Of a stretch of 64,000 bases of DNA, positions 13,501 through 28,500 are shown in pieces (the first letter of the stretch is position 1; each line of letters begins with the position of its first letter). Origin of the DNA: Siphonodentalium dalli. Its lineage: Eukaryota; Mollusca; Scaphopoda; Gadilida; Siphonodentaliidae. The stretch covers positions 78,039,980 to 78,103,979 of the forward strand of contig CP136063.1 of NCBI GenBank assembly GCA_032622095.1. Direction: 5' to 3'. The notes under the pieces were generated by a model, which was given only the letters and a program-made list of their open reading frames with translations, did not search any database and had not been told where the DNA came from. Both the position numbers and the translations under genes were made by a program.

Positions 13501-16500
13501 GTATAAATGATATATTTGACACACAAGTGTCGAAATCATGAAGTATTTATCATTCTGGTCATCACTGGCTGATTTCGATCAACAAAATAAACAAAAGAAA
13601 TAATTGTCATTTTAGCGGCCATTTTGGTTGCCATCTTTTGACTCTGTGACTGATATTTGGTCAGTGTGACTCCCGTGGAATCCTTTGTCAAACGTGATGA
13701 CATTTGTACGAGAGCAAACTCGTTACCCCTACCTCACAATGGACTAATGCTGATTGGGGAATATTTATAATCGTTGGCCGCCACATTGGACGCCATCTTG
13801 AATCCTGAATTTTCCCCAAGGCGGATTTTAGCGGCTTTGGATATGTTATTCCTGATACTTTTGCGCGCAAAATGAGACCAAAACCAGCTTTATAACAATT
13901 TTGTCCAGGTTCAACCTCCCGACGACCACACTAATGTGTATTGATGAGTAGTACTGGAAACCAATTTGCACTTCCTCATTCGCCAATCCCAGGACTGTTG
14001 TATTATGTGTTTCTCTCTTGGTAACAGTAGGGACCACCAATCGTGGGACAGTTTTGTGACCTAAATTATGTTACTTGACTTGGTAAAAATTGTGCATATT
14101 TTGTGATTTTATGATCAGGCGTGTTACATATGATGCAAATTGTCTAATAAAGTGGTATTTAATGGTCATATTTTATACAAAAATGTCTGTTTTTGGGGAG
14201 ATTTCGGAAAATGGGACAGGCATAATTGGCCATTTTTGCCATATTACGAGCCTCTGGATTGTAGAGATATCAAGGAGCGGATGATATAGGGTCTGCAACA
14301 AGTTGACCCCATCCCATATTATATCTCAAAATAAAAAAATGTGATCATTAATAAACTTTTCTACAAATAAATGGTGATGGACAGAAATAGGCCACTTTTT
14401 TTGAAAAATGCCCAATATATACATATAATTCTGATTAATCTATAATTACAGGTATAAGAATGTGCATTGCATGTGTATAAATAGACATTGTTACTATAGC
14501 TACCTTTATTGTGATTTAAGTCTGACAAATAACCAGTAATTATGGGGGGAATCACCGGAAGCGGATGATCGACGTAATGTAAATATAACTTTGCGCCGTA
14601 CGCAACGAGTTCGATACAAGATTCGAGTTTATGATGCAAGTTGTGTTCTGCATTTATTCTACGCCGTTCAGTCAGATAAGTTCAATCCATGAATGGCACC
14701 TTCATTGTTACTATAGCTACCTTTATTGTGATTTAAGTCTGACAAATAACCAGTAATTATGGAGGGATCTCCGGAAGCGGATGATCGACGTAATGTACGT
14801 CATCTTTCTTGGCGACAACGTCAACGAGAATAGTTCCGGCTTGTATTCCACTAGAGGTATATACTAATATGTATTCAATGGCTGGGATTCCGTTGAATAC
14901 ATGTGACACACGTCAATGGGTGTGGAATAAATTTAAGTTCTTGCCCGATTAGAACATGACGGGACTCCGATACCTGAGATGGCAGTCAAAATGGCCTCCA
15001 TACAGTTAATTTTTTTAGGGCCGATTTTACAGACCGTAAATTAGGGCCGATGAGATCGGCCCTGGCACTGAAAGGTTAAAGGCGAAAAGAATGTATATTC
15101 TCGGATGTACTATATAGTATGTAGGTAAGTTTCTGTGAAACTAATTTAACTATTTATGTAGATGCCTTGTCACCTAGCAACCATATAAGTGCCTCACACT
15201 ATTTAATGTGTGTGGAAACCACCATCGGGAAGTAACCACTAATTATTGAGTGTTGTGCTGTTGAGTGTAGTATTTGATTTTTGTAATTGGAACCCTTATT
15301 CTTACAGGATGAAAAGAATCAGCTGATCACAACAAACATCTGGCTGGATCAGGTCGGTTATGTGTTGTTGTCTAACACGATGTTATATTTACACTCTTAC
15401 ATGCGCATTCACGTTGTGGAATTTGAAAGGTCTATCTCTTTGTAAATATGTATTATATAGTTTGTTATTTAAAGAGATAATCCATTTTTAATGCAGGTCG
15501 TTTGTTGATCACGTGACGTCGCGCCAAAATTGCTTCAAATGTATATGGAAGCAACTTGAAACGCGTTACCGGAAAGTGGGCGATAAATACTCGGTTAATC
15601 TGCCAGCTGAGTGTACATGTAAATAAAAGGAATGAATGTTGCGTTCCATGTAATGGAGTATGGATACAAGTTGATCTGACATTTTGACTAGAACGCGAAA
15701 ATAAAAATAAACACAGGCAAGTTAACAGCCATTAAAATATATGGAGACAACTAGTTTCAAGTGCGGAATTTTCGGAAAGCATTTTATAAAATCAAGAATA
15801 TTTTAACCTTTTCATTACTAAATGGATTCTCCCATTCAGTTATAAAGTATACATCGGAACAGAATATTATTCATTTCTGTGTGGGGTCTACTGGTAATAA
15901 AAGCAGACAACAGACTGCTTTAAAAAAAAGGTAACACAAGAACAGAATGTTTCATATTCATAGGTGGGAAATGTTCAGAAAATAAGTTCAACAAACGTCC
16001 TTTGTTGAACTTATTATCTGAACATTTTCTAAGGTAACTACCCATCAATGCGTGTTTAGTATAGACAGGGTTTTATGTAGAAGTACCAGCGGCGCAGCGG
16101 CACCGTGACCAAGTCTCTTTATCCATTCTTATATTAACCGGACAGTTGCGCTTACTTACCTGTATTTAGTACATCAATCTTTGCCTTCCCAGTCGCTGAT
16201 TATCATCAGCTATCTTTGCATAATAATCGTAATCAGTCCACACCAAATTGGATTTGAAACCGTAGCATTGCAGACAGTTTATGGCTTTTAATTAATTAGA
16301 TATTCCGCTTATTGGGTTTGATCGGTATTCGTTAATAATTCCAATTACAGAATTGGCACGACGAGAAGTTGAGATGGAACCCTGATGATTTTCATGGCAT
16401 TAAGAAATTACGTCTGCCCTGCACCAAGATATGGCTTCCGGATATCGTGCTCTACAATAGGTATACTAAATCAACATATCCTCGTGAAAATACGTTATAT

Positions 16501-19500
16501 TGGATCTAAACACATAGGTTCATATTACGCTTATATCCGTTATTCAATGAGCTTGTATCCGTTATTCAGTGAGCTTGTATCCGTTATTCAGTTGAATGGC
16601 GCGGGTCGCAGTGAAAGCACATTACAACGATCATTAATCTGGTAAGTCGTGTCGATGAAAAAAGGTAGATTAAAGGCCCACTTAATGTTCGAACACCCAA
16701 ATCACATTATAACGAACCAAAAGCCGGAGGCTTTGTGATCGTATACATCATATAGACTATATCTGATTTTGTGACGTCACCAATTATTAACGAACCAAAG
16801 CCTGACGCTTTGGGTCGTATATAGACTATATCTGATTTTGTGACGTCACCAATTATTATTTAATACGACACTGCTGTTTTGAATTTTCGCGACCACTTAT
16901 GTCGCACAGTAGATCGGTGGGGTTAAAGCATTAATGTCGTAATCGGCTGTCAAGAGGCCAACACAAATCAGTCGATATGCAACATTCTCCTATTTATATA
17001 AACGTCATACACTCATTTATGTGTATTGTTATTTATAAGGGCAAGTAGCTAGTCTATAATGAATTTCTAACAGGTCTACTCACTCTATTTGATCAAATTA
17101 TCGGACCTATGTAGCTCTCCGTCAGAGGCGGACAGTTTTGCGAGGTGCCTCATCGTGACAGCCACAACACGGTCTACGTGTATATCTCAAAGCTTTATTT
17201 CCCAACTGATGCACGGCAGTTGATAAATACCGCATGGTGCTGTAGAGTATTTTCGCTTAAGCGCAAATAAATCCAGTTATTTGCGCTTAAGCGCAAATAA
17301 TAGAAATAATATTTTAGGGAAACTATTTGCGCTTAAGCGCAAATCATTTGCGCTTAAGCGCAATTCATTTGCGCTTAAGCGCAAATAGATCTTCCTTTTT
17401 AGAAAAACCCCCTTCATATCAATGGCTCAAGCCTTGCTACCTACCATGTGATCATAAGGGGAGGACTTCCAGTGATGCTTTGCCAAATAAAAATGAATGG
17501 GAACAGTTCATCGTGCAACCATGTCCTACTCCGAAGGCTATGAAAGACAGTTTTCACATTCAGGCTATCACCCCCCATAAGATTTTTAGGAAGGTCTAAA
17601 CCAATTAAGTTATCGTTTTTCATTAGGAACCATTTCCCCCTCCTTTTATCATTTGAACTTGGGGCAGCTGGGTGTACATCATCTATAAGTATTACAATGC
17701 AAATATCATTTCTAAATAATTATGGATGTTGATCTAACTATGACAACATTGAGCAGGATTTTGCGAACAATTTTTAATTTATGATGGATGACAGGACTGT
17801 TCAGTCAGCAAAAGAAAGATACTCATTAAAGTCTTAATTGGATCAGTGTATTTGGAGAGGATTAAACCTTCAATGGCTTCATCATTCTATTCATTGAGGT
17901 GCAGTCTCCATAGGATAAGTTGAAGGCTTTGTTTGGTATTTAAGACATTTTTCTCCATTAATCTCCAATGAATCAAGAGTTGAATCAAGAACAGAAGATA
18001 ATTCATTCACAGAATCAATTGCCGGAGGAAGAGGTTAGTATCAATTTAACCAATGATTGGATTTTAAATTAATTAGATCGATTGGTCTTATTAATATTAA
18101 AACCAATTGAATTGGTCTTTTCCAGACTTGCATGTACGGTAACTGGAATAATGGGAATCACTTTAAACTGTTCTATAATTAACCCAATTGTGTTGTAACA
18201 TCATATAATACATAGATCTCTGTCAATCTGTTAGGTTTCTAGATTATTTTCGCTTAAGCGCAAATAGGTTATTTGCGCTTAAGCGCAAATAATCTAATGG
18301 TTACCAAAGCTCTCAGTCTCCATTAGATTATTTCCGCTTAAGCGCAAATAAATTATTTGCGCTTAAGCGCAAATAAAGCCTGGCATCTTCATACCATATC
18401 AAGTTTTCATTCAACACCGATATGGTGCACGTGGTAGTTCTGTCATCGTACCGTGATTAACCCTTTCATGATTGGAGCTGCACTATTGCAGCATTAAAGA
18501 TCCTATGCCCATGAATATTCTTATAGATGCAAGTTTCCCATAGGGAGCCTCGCATGTATTAAAGAATGCACTAGCTTACAAGGTGAATATTTTTAGGCCA
18601 GTCAGGGACGCCGGAGAAGGGGGGGGGCATGGTGGGGCACTTCCCCCCTTGCCCTGGCCCAGGGTGTCTAATTGGGACCCAAATGGTGCCCTAATGGCTC
18701 GTTTGCCCCCTTGCCCTTTCGTGCTTCCGGCGTCCCTGAGGCCAATGTATTATCTTACAGGTATATATGTGAGGCTCCAGGGGTCGATTTAATTTTTAAA
18801 ATTTGTATAGCATTTTGCAGCACTTGGTAGATTTTGTATAGCATTCCCTACGATACCAATACATGTTTTTTCATTGTAAATAATTGGTAAGCCAAATTTG
18901 GAAATTGCATCGCGAATTGCGATTTGAATCCAGTTAACTCAATCCATTTGAGGCTCCCTATGGGAGACTTGCATATATAAGAGAATAAATTGGCTCAGGG
19001 TATTTACAAAATTTCAAGAAACTCCAGTCATGGAAAGGTTAATACATTTGAGAATTATTTGACTACTAGCATGGACTAGTGTATGTTGCAAAGTATTTAT
19101 AATGTGGGGGAGGTGGTAGAAAAAATAAATTGCAGGCAGGTATGCTATGTTTTGTTTGCATCTGGCAATTTTGGGAACCCTTCACCCCAAGCCAGCAAAA
19201 AATATTTGTTTCCACCAGATTTTTAGACACCTACCCCCAAAGTTTCTCTAACTTCCATCTTAATCAGTATACAACTCATAGTTATAGAGCTCTAATATTA
19301 CGTGGCTATTTCAGTTCCAAAACATGGAATATAACAATTAATATCTTTGAACATTATCAAGCTTAGATGTTTCTTCATGAATCAGTTAGATACCAGTTGT
19401 ACCATAATTCCAAAACTATTCCTGACTATAATGCTAACCAGTCCATCATCCACATGTATGCTGTACCGACCCATACCATTTTGTACCATCCACTGGAGAT

Positions 19501-22500
19501 CAATTTATGATAGGCTATGAAGCAGTTTCCGAGTGTAGTTAGACATTTATCACAAATTGGAGGAGTAACAAATTTATTCCTGAGTTCATTAACATAGTCT
19601 CATTAGGATAATATGTTGCCTACTCATATTTATGCATACAGAATATCAGAATATCAATATCAACCTCCTCATTTCTTTGAGGAAGAGGTTAGTATCAATT
19701 TAACCAATGATTGGATTTTATATTAATTAGATCGATCAGTCTCATTAATATTAAGACCAGTTGAATTGGTCTTTTCCAGACTTGCATGTACGGTAACTGG
19801 AATAAGGGGAATCACTTTAAACTGTTCTATAATTAACCCAATTGTGTTGTAACATCATATAATACATAGATCTCTGTCAATCTGTTAGGTTTCCAGATTA
19901 TTTGCGCTTAAGCGCAAATAGGTTATTTGCGCTTAATCGCAAATAAGTTATTTGCGCTTAAGCGCAAATAATCTAATGGTTACCAAAGCTCTCAGTCTCC
20001 ATTAGATTATTTGCGCTTAAGCGCAAATAGGTTATTTGCGCTTAAGCGCAAATAATCTAATGGTTACCAAAGCTCTCAGTCTCCATTAGATTATTTGCGC
20101 TTAAGCGCAAATAAATTATTTGCGCTTAAGCGCAAATAAAGCCTGGCATCTTCATACCATATCAAGTTTTCATTCAACACCTATATGGTGCACGTGGTAG
20201 TTCTGTCATCGTACCGTGATTAACCCTTTCATGATGGGAGCTGCACTATTGCAGCATTAAAGATCCTATGCCCGTGAATTTTCCCATAGGGAGCCTCGCA
20301 TGTATTAAAGAATGCACTAGCTTACAAGGTGAATATTGTTAGGCCAAAAAATATTTGTTTCCACCAGATTTTTAGACACCTACCCCCAAAATTCTCTAAC
20401 TTCCATCTCAATCAGTATACAACTCATAGTTATAGAGCTCTAATAGTACGTGGCTATTTCAGTTCCAAAACATGGAATATAACAATTAATATCTTTGAAC
20501 ATTATCAAGCTTAGATGTTTCTTCATGAATTAGTTAGATACCAGTTGTACCATAATTCCAAAACTATTCCTGACTATAATGCCAACCAGTCCATCATCCA
20601 CATGTATACTGTACCGACCCATACCATTTTTTACCATCCACTGGAGATCAATTTATGATAGGCTATGAAGCAGTTTCCGAGTGTAATTAGACATTTATCA
20701 CAAATTGGAGGAGTAACAAAATATAATTCTGTACAGTACAATCCTCAATATATTTGATAGTTTCAGCAGTATTCACAGGTGATTACAATCCTGAAGAAAT
20801 TAAGTGATTACTTTATATTTTAGAGCCTGGTGCCATCAAAACATTAACATTGCATACCTGAATTCAATATAACACCATAATCTTTGACTGATAAATTTGT
20901 TTTGTTGGAGAATATACATGATCATGACTCGTTTGTCAATTTTGTATACAATGTGAGAGTTGTTAATGGCCTTTAAAGCCAGAGTAGCCAGACATTTGAA
21001 GGAAAGTGACATTCTTTGTTAATTAACTGTCCTATCTTTCAAATTCAAATATTAATTTTGTATGGAGTGTTAATTCAAGCCATGGAATATGGGCCAAACC
21101 TTGTCTTACAGGTGGACAGGAATTTCCTTGGATTACTTTATGTGTATATAATTGACAATAAAACAATAACTGTAATCTTACCAGCCAACCCATGTTTCTT
21201 ATAAGATAACAATCTGTATACGAATGGAACAATATTACAACATTCCCAGATTTTCATATTTAGAGTGAATTTATCACAATAAAAAACATAGTCAGGCTGC
21301 AGCTGCTACTGTTATCTATAAATTGTCATGGTGGAGTAGATGGCTCCTGCTGAGTTTATCTATCAATGTAAGGCCAAACTGTTTTATTTTTCTGCTTAAT
21401 ACAGATTTTTTAAACCTTGTTTTGGTAGGGTTGGTCTGAAAAAAAAAAAAAATGCTTGAATAACTTTTTTTTTGGACACTCACTAAGGCGGCAATTGTGT
21501 CTTCATAATTCTCTAGCAGTCAATTACAGAGAACATGTTTCCGAAGCATATCACAAAATTCAAATCCAGTACTATTATTTGAAACAGCTATAATAAAGAG
21601 TTTGTTTTTGTTCAACATTTTAATTATTAAATAAATGGACTCCCCCATTATTCATCTGGATGGATGTCATGGAAAAATAAGTAGCCGACAGATAATATAT
21701 CTGCAGAAGCATTCCTATTAGTTGGTTGGAAATGTTCAGATAATAAGTTTAGAAAACGGTCTATGGCCATTTGTTACTTATTATCACATTTCCTAAGGAA
21801 TCTACTTGTCTGGTCAATGAGTATTTAGTATTATACACACATGGGAATGGTGAGATTTGTGGTCATAAAGATCACCATAAATTCCCAGGAATACATTGAT
21901 TTGAACATATTTCTTGAAACGCATCAATACAGTACAGGCTGTCAGCAATATACTACACCTGATAGTCAATTATTATCTTAAGGAGGCACCCATCGAGAAT
22001 TTTCAAAAAATCTTGATTTCCAACTATCAAATTAAGTGGAAAATCATTATCATCTGTAACCAATGTATGCTATAGTACTATAACAACACCTTTTCACCCT
22101 CACAATATAAGAGATATTTTCTAATGTAAAAACATGTTTTTAAAATAATAAAAATGTTTGTTGAGGAGGTCAATCGAGTTTTTACAGGAAATAGTTGTAA
22201 AAATCATACTGCATTATCGAGCTTATGAACCCAACAGTCTACCATCTGAAATCATTGCTATTGGCATGAAAATAAATCAAACATTTCTCATTGCATATTT
22301 TAGTCTTTTAGTGCTTATTTGCTGAATTATTTTCACAAATGGGGTGCTTTCTTAACATCCTTGACTTCAGTAGTCATATCCTAAAATGGCTGGTACATTC
22401 AGGCACATTTGATTAAGATTTGAAACATTTTCCAGGTGTCATCGAGACGATACTTTGTAAAAAGTGTGCGCCCTCCACTCCATTGACAGTAGAATTGCTC

Positions 22501-25500
22501 TACCAATGCTTTTCATTTAAAGACTATGGTGAAGAAGGATCCAACAAAAGATCTCAGTCACAAAAGATAAATGGATTCCTTGAATCCTTTATCTATGATG
22601 TGGAAGGTATGGGCTATATATACCATACAATATTGATACATTATTTAATGAAAATGTCATTGACACTTTAGCTTAACATGACCTTGACTATCATGGCAGT
22701 CATGACTTTTGTCCAATCAATCACAATACAACCTATCTGTGTCAATGGTACAGTATGTAGTCTGTACTAAAAGATTTACATTGTACAATACGAAAAGTGG
22801 CATAACTCCATCAACAATCATCGGACCATGACCAACTTAGAACCTGGCCTGAATCTTTTCAAATATGAATCATGTACCAAATATCCAGAAATTCTGTTGA
22901 ATATTGCTCAAGTTACCATCTGGAAAACCCCAAAAACAGTGATTTCTAAGTCGAAAAAGTGGCAAAAATCATTGGACCGTGATCAAATTCGAACCACGTA
23001 TAAAATATCCAGAAATTCTGTTGAATATTGCTCAAGTTAACATCCTGACACCCTGAAAACAGTAAATAAAATAAAAGGTCACAGACCCCACATCCCCCGA
23101 ATCGAGGTAGCTTTTTGAGACATTGGCTTTTTTTTAAGAACCAAAAATTAAAATTGGGAAATTTTTACTCCAACTAAACAATGACCTGCGTGTTCTCAAA
23201 GGTGAGCCACACACAAAGTATCAAGAGATTCTTTTGCAGATTGCTCAATTTATCGTTTAGACAATAAGCACTCTTACTATATAAATGAGCCTTGAAACAG
23301 TTTGTGATAAGTGCACTATATAAATATACCTATCTTATATTATATTATGTGAATGTAACAATAACATCACAAATCAAAGGGGTTCCCCTTAGCAGTGGGA
23401 GGTGAGGAAAAGTATTGACTTAATAAGCTATATATCTTGGGTATTTGATATTTGATACATATGTATGATTCTAAGTGGATAGAATTTTGCTCTGAAGCAG
23501 AAAAAGTCAAGTTAATTTTGTATATGAAGTCTTAGCACATTTTAAAGCAAGGAATAGATTATTTTAGAATAATTTCCTCATGTGAAAGACACAATTTCAA
23601 GTTTATTATTTGCGTAAACCTAAGAATATATTGAGTATATTTGTTTTAAATTCTGCATCAATGCACAAAAGCACAAATACGAAGCACTGTTGTCCTTTGA
23701 TGACCAGCATTGGCTGCTATATTTTCAGATAAGAAAATTTCATATGACAGCAGCAGACAAGTTCTTCTTGAAGACATTCTGCAATATATTACCGGATGCA
23801 GAACCGTAGTTCCGGGAGGATTTGAGAAATCATTCGAAGTCCATTTCTCACAAGAAGGGGATACTGATGGGAATACTATAAAAAGATATCCCTTTGTATC
23901 TACATGTGCCGATTACATGATATTCCATCTATGGATGTCATGTAGCTATGAGAGGTTCAAGGAAGTATTTATCGAAACCATCATTGGGAGCAAAGGGTTT
24001 GGACATGTATAAGAGGCATTCAGTGTAAAATTAATGGCTACAGTTTACTATTCCTGTATTAAAGATTGATTATCTCCTTATATAATAATTTTGAAATAAT
24101 TTTATGGGTATAAAATAAAAATATGAATTGAAGACCCACATCTGGTAATGCTTCTATCAATTAATATTGATTTTATTTCAAATATCTTATTATAAAATGA
24201 CCAAGCTTGAAATAGGGTGTCTGTCATTTGCAGAATGAGGTTCCCAGAGGGTGAATTTAGTGATGCTACCCCGCATAGCGGGTTAGCATCCCCAAATTCA
24301 CCCTCTGGGAACCTCATTGTGCTGAGATGTAAGCAGAATGAGGTCCACAGAGGGTGAATATGGTGATGCTAGCCTGCTATTCAGGGTATCGTCACTAAAT
24401 TCACCCTCTGGGGACCTCATTCTGCAAATGACAGACACGCTATTTCAAGGCTTGACAATGACATGATTATTAAAGTGGGACACTTTATTAATCTATTTTT
24501 AGAACAGACAATATCGTATAGCGATAGAGATCACTAGGGTGTTCCTGTAGCTATGCACAAAATGTCAAGTATCCCAGGTTGCTTGTTTGTATTGTGTTAT
24601 TACATTGTTATAAGCGATAAAGAATCTAATTAACTTTTATTTGTGACGAAATTACACAATAAAAATTCTGGTCTCTGTTAACAATAACCACTATTGTTCG
24701 TTCGCTAAACTATCACACGTTTTTAGACCCGAAAATATTTGAAAAATAATGAATATTAATCAATTTCCGGACAGGGATCTTTGATTCATATCTAATATTT
24801 TATACCCCGGTAACTATATTATATAATATAACACATGTTTACAAAGAGATAGATCATCTTTAAGACTTCGTTCCTTCCACCAAAAACTAGAACAATTTAA
24901 TGTCACTTTCAACAGCTATGGTCATGATGTGAAAGCTAGGACACCTATATTCAGGCAATGGCATTCGTTGATCTTTACTTGTACCCCATGCTGTGTCCCG
25001 AGTCCTAGACTATAAATATGTCCCATCTTGTTCTTCAGGGAACAATACAGGGGTAATTGGGTAATTTGAGTTAGAAACTGATTGATTATTCAATATTATG
25101 AAGAAGTATTATACAATAACTCAATTATACCAGTATCTGGAGCCATACATTTTGTACAGTGAAGCCTCTTTAAATGAAAAATGACACCAGAATAAAGAGA
25201 TAGTAATCTCTTTGACCAATTTATTTCATCACTTGCACCATTAGCATTATGTGAGTGTCCTGGTAGGGACTATAATTATGTAGACTGTGAATGTTTGCAA
25301 TACATCAATAGTTTCAAGCTACAAATTTATCTTACTAGTATACTAAGTACACATATGATTAAGATATACAAAGTAAATTAAAGAATAAAATATATGCATA
25401 CTGATCGGTCAGTCATTGGTCAATATGAGAATATGTAGCCAGGGATGAATCGCCTCATCACAAGTATTTACAAACTAGTACTACAAGCACGATTTTGCAC

Positions 25501-28500
25501 TGTCTTTCACATATTATAACTGGGTGAAGGACAGAGTACAAATGCAGCAAAGCCCTGTTGAAATGCAATAGAATCACACATTGACGATTAATAACTTGTT
25601 AATAGGCTATTGAACAATGACTATTTATCTATTCAGGAAAGCTTGGCATATTCATATCGTAGGAGCTAGCATTTTTCACATTTTCCATTTTAGAGTTATC
25701 CTTCTTTGCTATCTGACAATCGTTTCTTTTGCTTTCAAAAGAGTGCCAAATGACAGAGTATGCATTTTCATTTTGTCTGAGTTATCACCCTTAGTTTGTA
25801 AATTTTTGCTGTTTGTCCACCTTGATAACTCAAACAAATATAAACCAACTTCAATAATTGTTGGTAATCATGCCAGTTTTATTCAGTCATCACAGGCCAG
25901 ATTAAGACATCTTTCAAATTAAGACACATAATGAAATGAATGAACTTCACAGGAAAGTCAATTTGTCAGGGGGATGGTCTGGGCGGTGCACTTGTTGGAA
26001 GGCATGGACGGCCTTGGTTGTAGGTTATAATTTTATAAACAAGTTTCCAAATTATGAAAATGTCCTCAAGAATATAGTAAAATAATATAATGATGGTATA
26101 AATGGGATATTATCAACAAAACACCCTTTGTGTGAGCTGAGAATTTGTCTATATACAGCACATCAAGAGTAAGCAAAAGGGATTTTTTTGAGAGAGTGAT
26201 TCACGGTGACCCATTCAACAACAAAATCTTGAGTGGCGAGGATAAGAAAGTGCTAATGCTATACAGTTTGAACCAAAGTCCACTTTGTGGTGTTGAGTGT
26301 TTTGCTTTCGTACAATCTTTACATACTGTACTTTAACATAATTTGGCTTTCTTTTACATAACACTGCATACAAACTTGACAACATCATATTATTTACACA
26401 AAATTTATGACTGGTATAAAGAACAAAATCTGTCTATATTTTAATATTCTTTCTGTTTAAGATGGTTTAATGGATGTAACTATTTTAACAGCAATACCAC
26501 TGTGAAGACACCCATGCCCATGCCTTTATGCCTGTATGCGAAACATAATGTTAATCCGTAAAATTTCAAAAGTCTTAAAACTTAAAATTTTGGTACGTCA
26601 CTTGAATGTATCACAGATACAATGGTAATATTTCAAATGTGTTGATAAACAAATATCACTGATACACACAATTACAGTAGTCCCTGCTGCCAACCAGCAG
26701 AATGAATTATAATTTATTGTTTATTTAATCTGAGAGACCAAGTGTATGATGATTGATGGGCCAATTCTATACCACCCAGATGATGGATCATTGATGGACT
26801 TGATGGGGTACCTACTCAGGTGCTATGCCAACCTGGGGAATGTAGCATTCTAATAACATCACCGAAAACTTCAAAGAAATCGACCATACCACTTCATAGA
26901 AAACATCTGAACTACGCCCAAATTTAAATATTTACATATTGATTCGGGCGGCAACTATCAGCAATAATCTAACACATAGAGGATCTCACATGAGTTTCTA
27001 TTTTATACGGAATTTATCAACCGAGTTCACTAAATTCGATTTGAGCCGAGGTTTACCGAGGCTCAAATAGAATTTAGTGGACGAGGTTGATAAATTACGT
27101 ATAAAATAGGACGAGTGTGAGATACTTTTTATCACATGATCAAATAAACGCGAAGCAATGCGAAATATCCATCGAAAACAACGATAAAAACCGCAGCGAT
27201 CGCAAGTCATTTTAAGAACGATGTGACGTCATCGCACGCGCTGATATTAAACGTGTCTCTTATCGATAATTATGAAACTGCTTTTATGGGCAAATTATGT
27301 GATAAAAATAATTTTGCCATCGATAGTCATTGCATTTAATTAATCTATTTATATATATAACCCGTCATCTGTGTGTGTCTATCTACGTGTTTGTATTTAT
27401 GTCACGCTTTTGGCGCATTTATAACTTTTCAGCAAATTTGGAACAAGGCCTACAGTTAATCATAGAAGACGACTTAACAACTTTCATGCCGATTGGTCAA
27501 AGAGAACCTGAGTTCAAACTTGGTCCCCCCAAATGCCGTATTTGCATTCAAGTAGACACTATTAATTTTGTTATGACGTTTGTCCAAATGACATCATGTG
27601 ATGTACACAAACCCACACTTGCATTGCTATTGTATTTTGACAAAATTTCCATGCGCTCAACCCATTGTTGGAAATGGGTAATATAATTTAATTTGTCAGT
27701 TCAGGTTGAGTGTGAATAAAAGTTATAATGCATGTTGATTTTGTCATGGAGGTGCATGGGGTTTAGAGTGGAGACTCAAACTTTCTATGACATCATTGAA
27801 AATGGGTGCTAAATGGTCTTTCCATTTGCCACTTCAGTGTGAATATAAGTAATGGATGTTGTCTTTGAAAGTTGTGCATTGAGTGTGGATTCGAAGGAGT
27901 ATATATATCTGAGTAATGGCAAATTTTTATGTATAAAATGTTGATACAATACCAAAATGGGCGGGAGGTGCGCAAATGGGCCGCAGTGCAGGGCCCGATG
28001 GTCTTATAGGCCTATATATGCTGCTGAGTAAAAGCTCCCAAAGGGAGTCTGTTCAAGATCATAATGCATGTGTGCGAAGGGCACAGATGGCCTGCAGGCC
28101 ACACCTTCACTGAATAAAGGCCCTGTTTCAGTTACAGTAGTACATATAGTAATAAAATAATATATGTTGATTTTGTTGCATTTCATATGTGCATGCATAT
28201 ATGTGGGTGGTGATATAGAAATACAGTTTTAGTGAACAAAAAGTGTTCCCGAGCCATAGGCTTATAGCCGCGGAATAAATGCTGCCAAATGGAGTCTGTT
28301 TTCTGTTTACTTACTTATAACTTGAAAGTCTGTTCAGTATGAAGTAATATTATATACCTTGTGGATGGCAAGATTACATACTCATTTAAGTTACTGCATA
28401 TAGTCCCTAGTCATTGAGTGGCTTCAGTTCACGCTCCGCGTCAATATTATTTTTTACATGATCATGTGTTCCACGTGTTGCCCAATCCAATTTCTGTCAA

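Larger units (their letters stand above)
6532..14413. mobile_element. Candidate 7.9-kb DNA transposon with a dead internal gene
   Basis: Seen: 6532-6555 (starts GGGCATTTTTCAAAAAA) is inverted at 14390-14413 with 23 of 24 bases matching. Between them lie the broken gene at 10671-13500 and fifteen copies of a motif near GGTAACAGTAGGGAC, with none noticed outside. Inverted termini, subterminal repeats and one central gene are the layout of a cut-and-paste transposon; that reading is inference. Outside the 24 bp the two ends diverge quickly, and I could not define a target-site duplication, so the true ends may lie a little outward. The element sits in a receptor intron. Confidence 0.6.

Noticed and set aside
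6532-14413. Long terminal inverted repeats extending beyond 24 bp
   Set aside because: Inward and outward of the 24 bp the two sides lose clear similarity within a few tens of bases.
17249-20137. Regular palindromic repeats resembling a CRISPR array
   Set aside because: The host is an animal, spacers are short and partly identical, and no cas genes exist.
27330-27686. 118-codon plus-strand frame
   Set aside because: No recognisable domain, no ATG at its first codon, no supporting splice signals.
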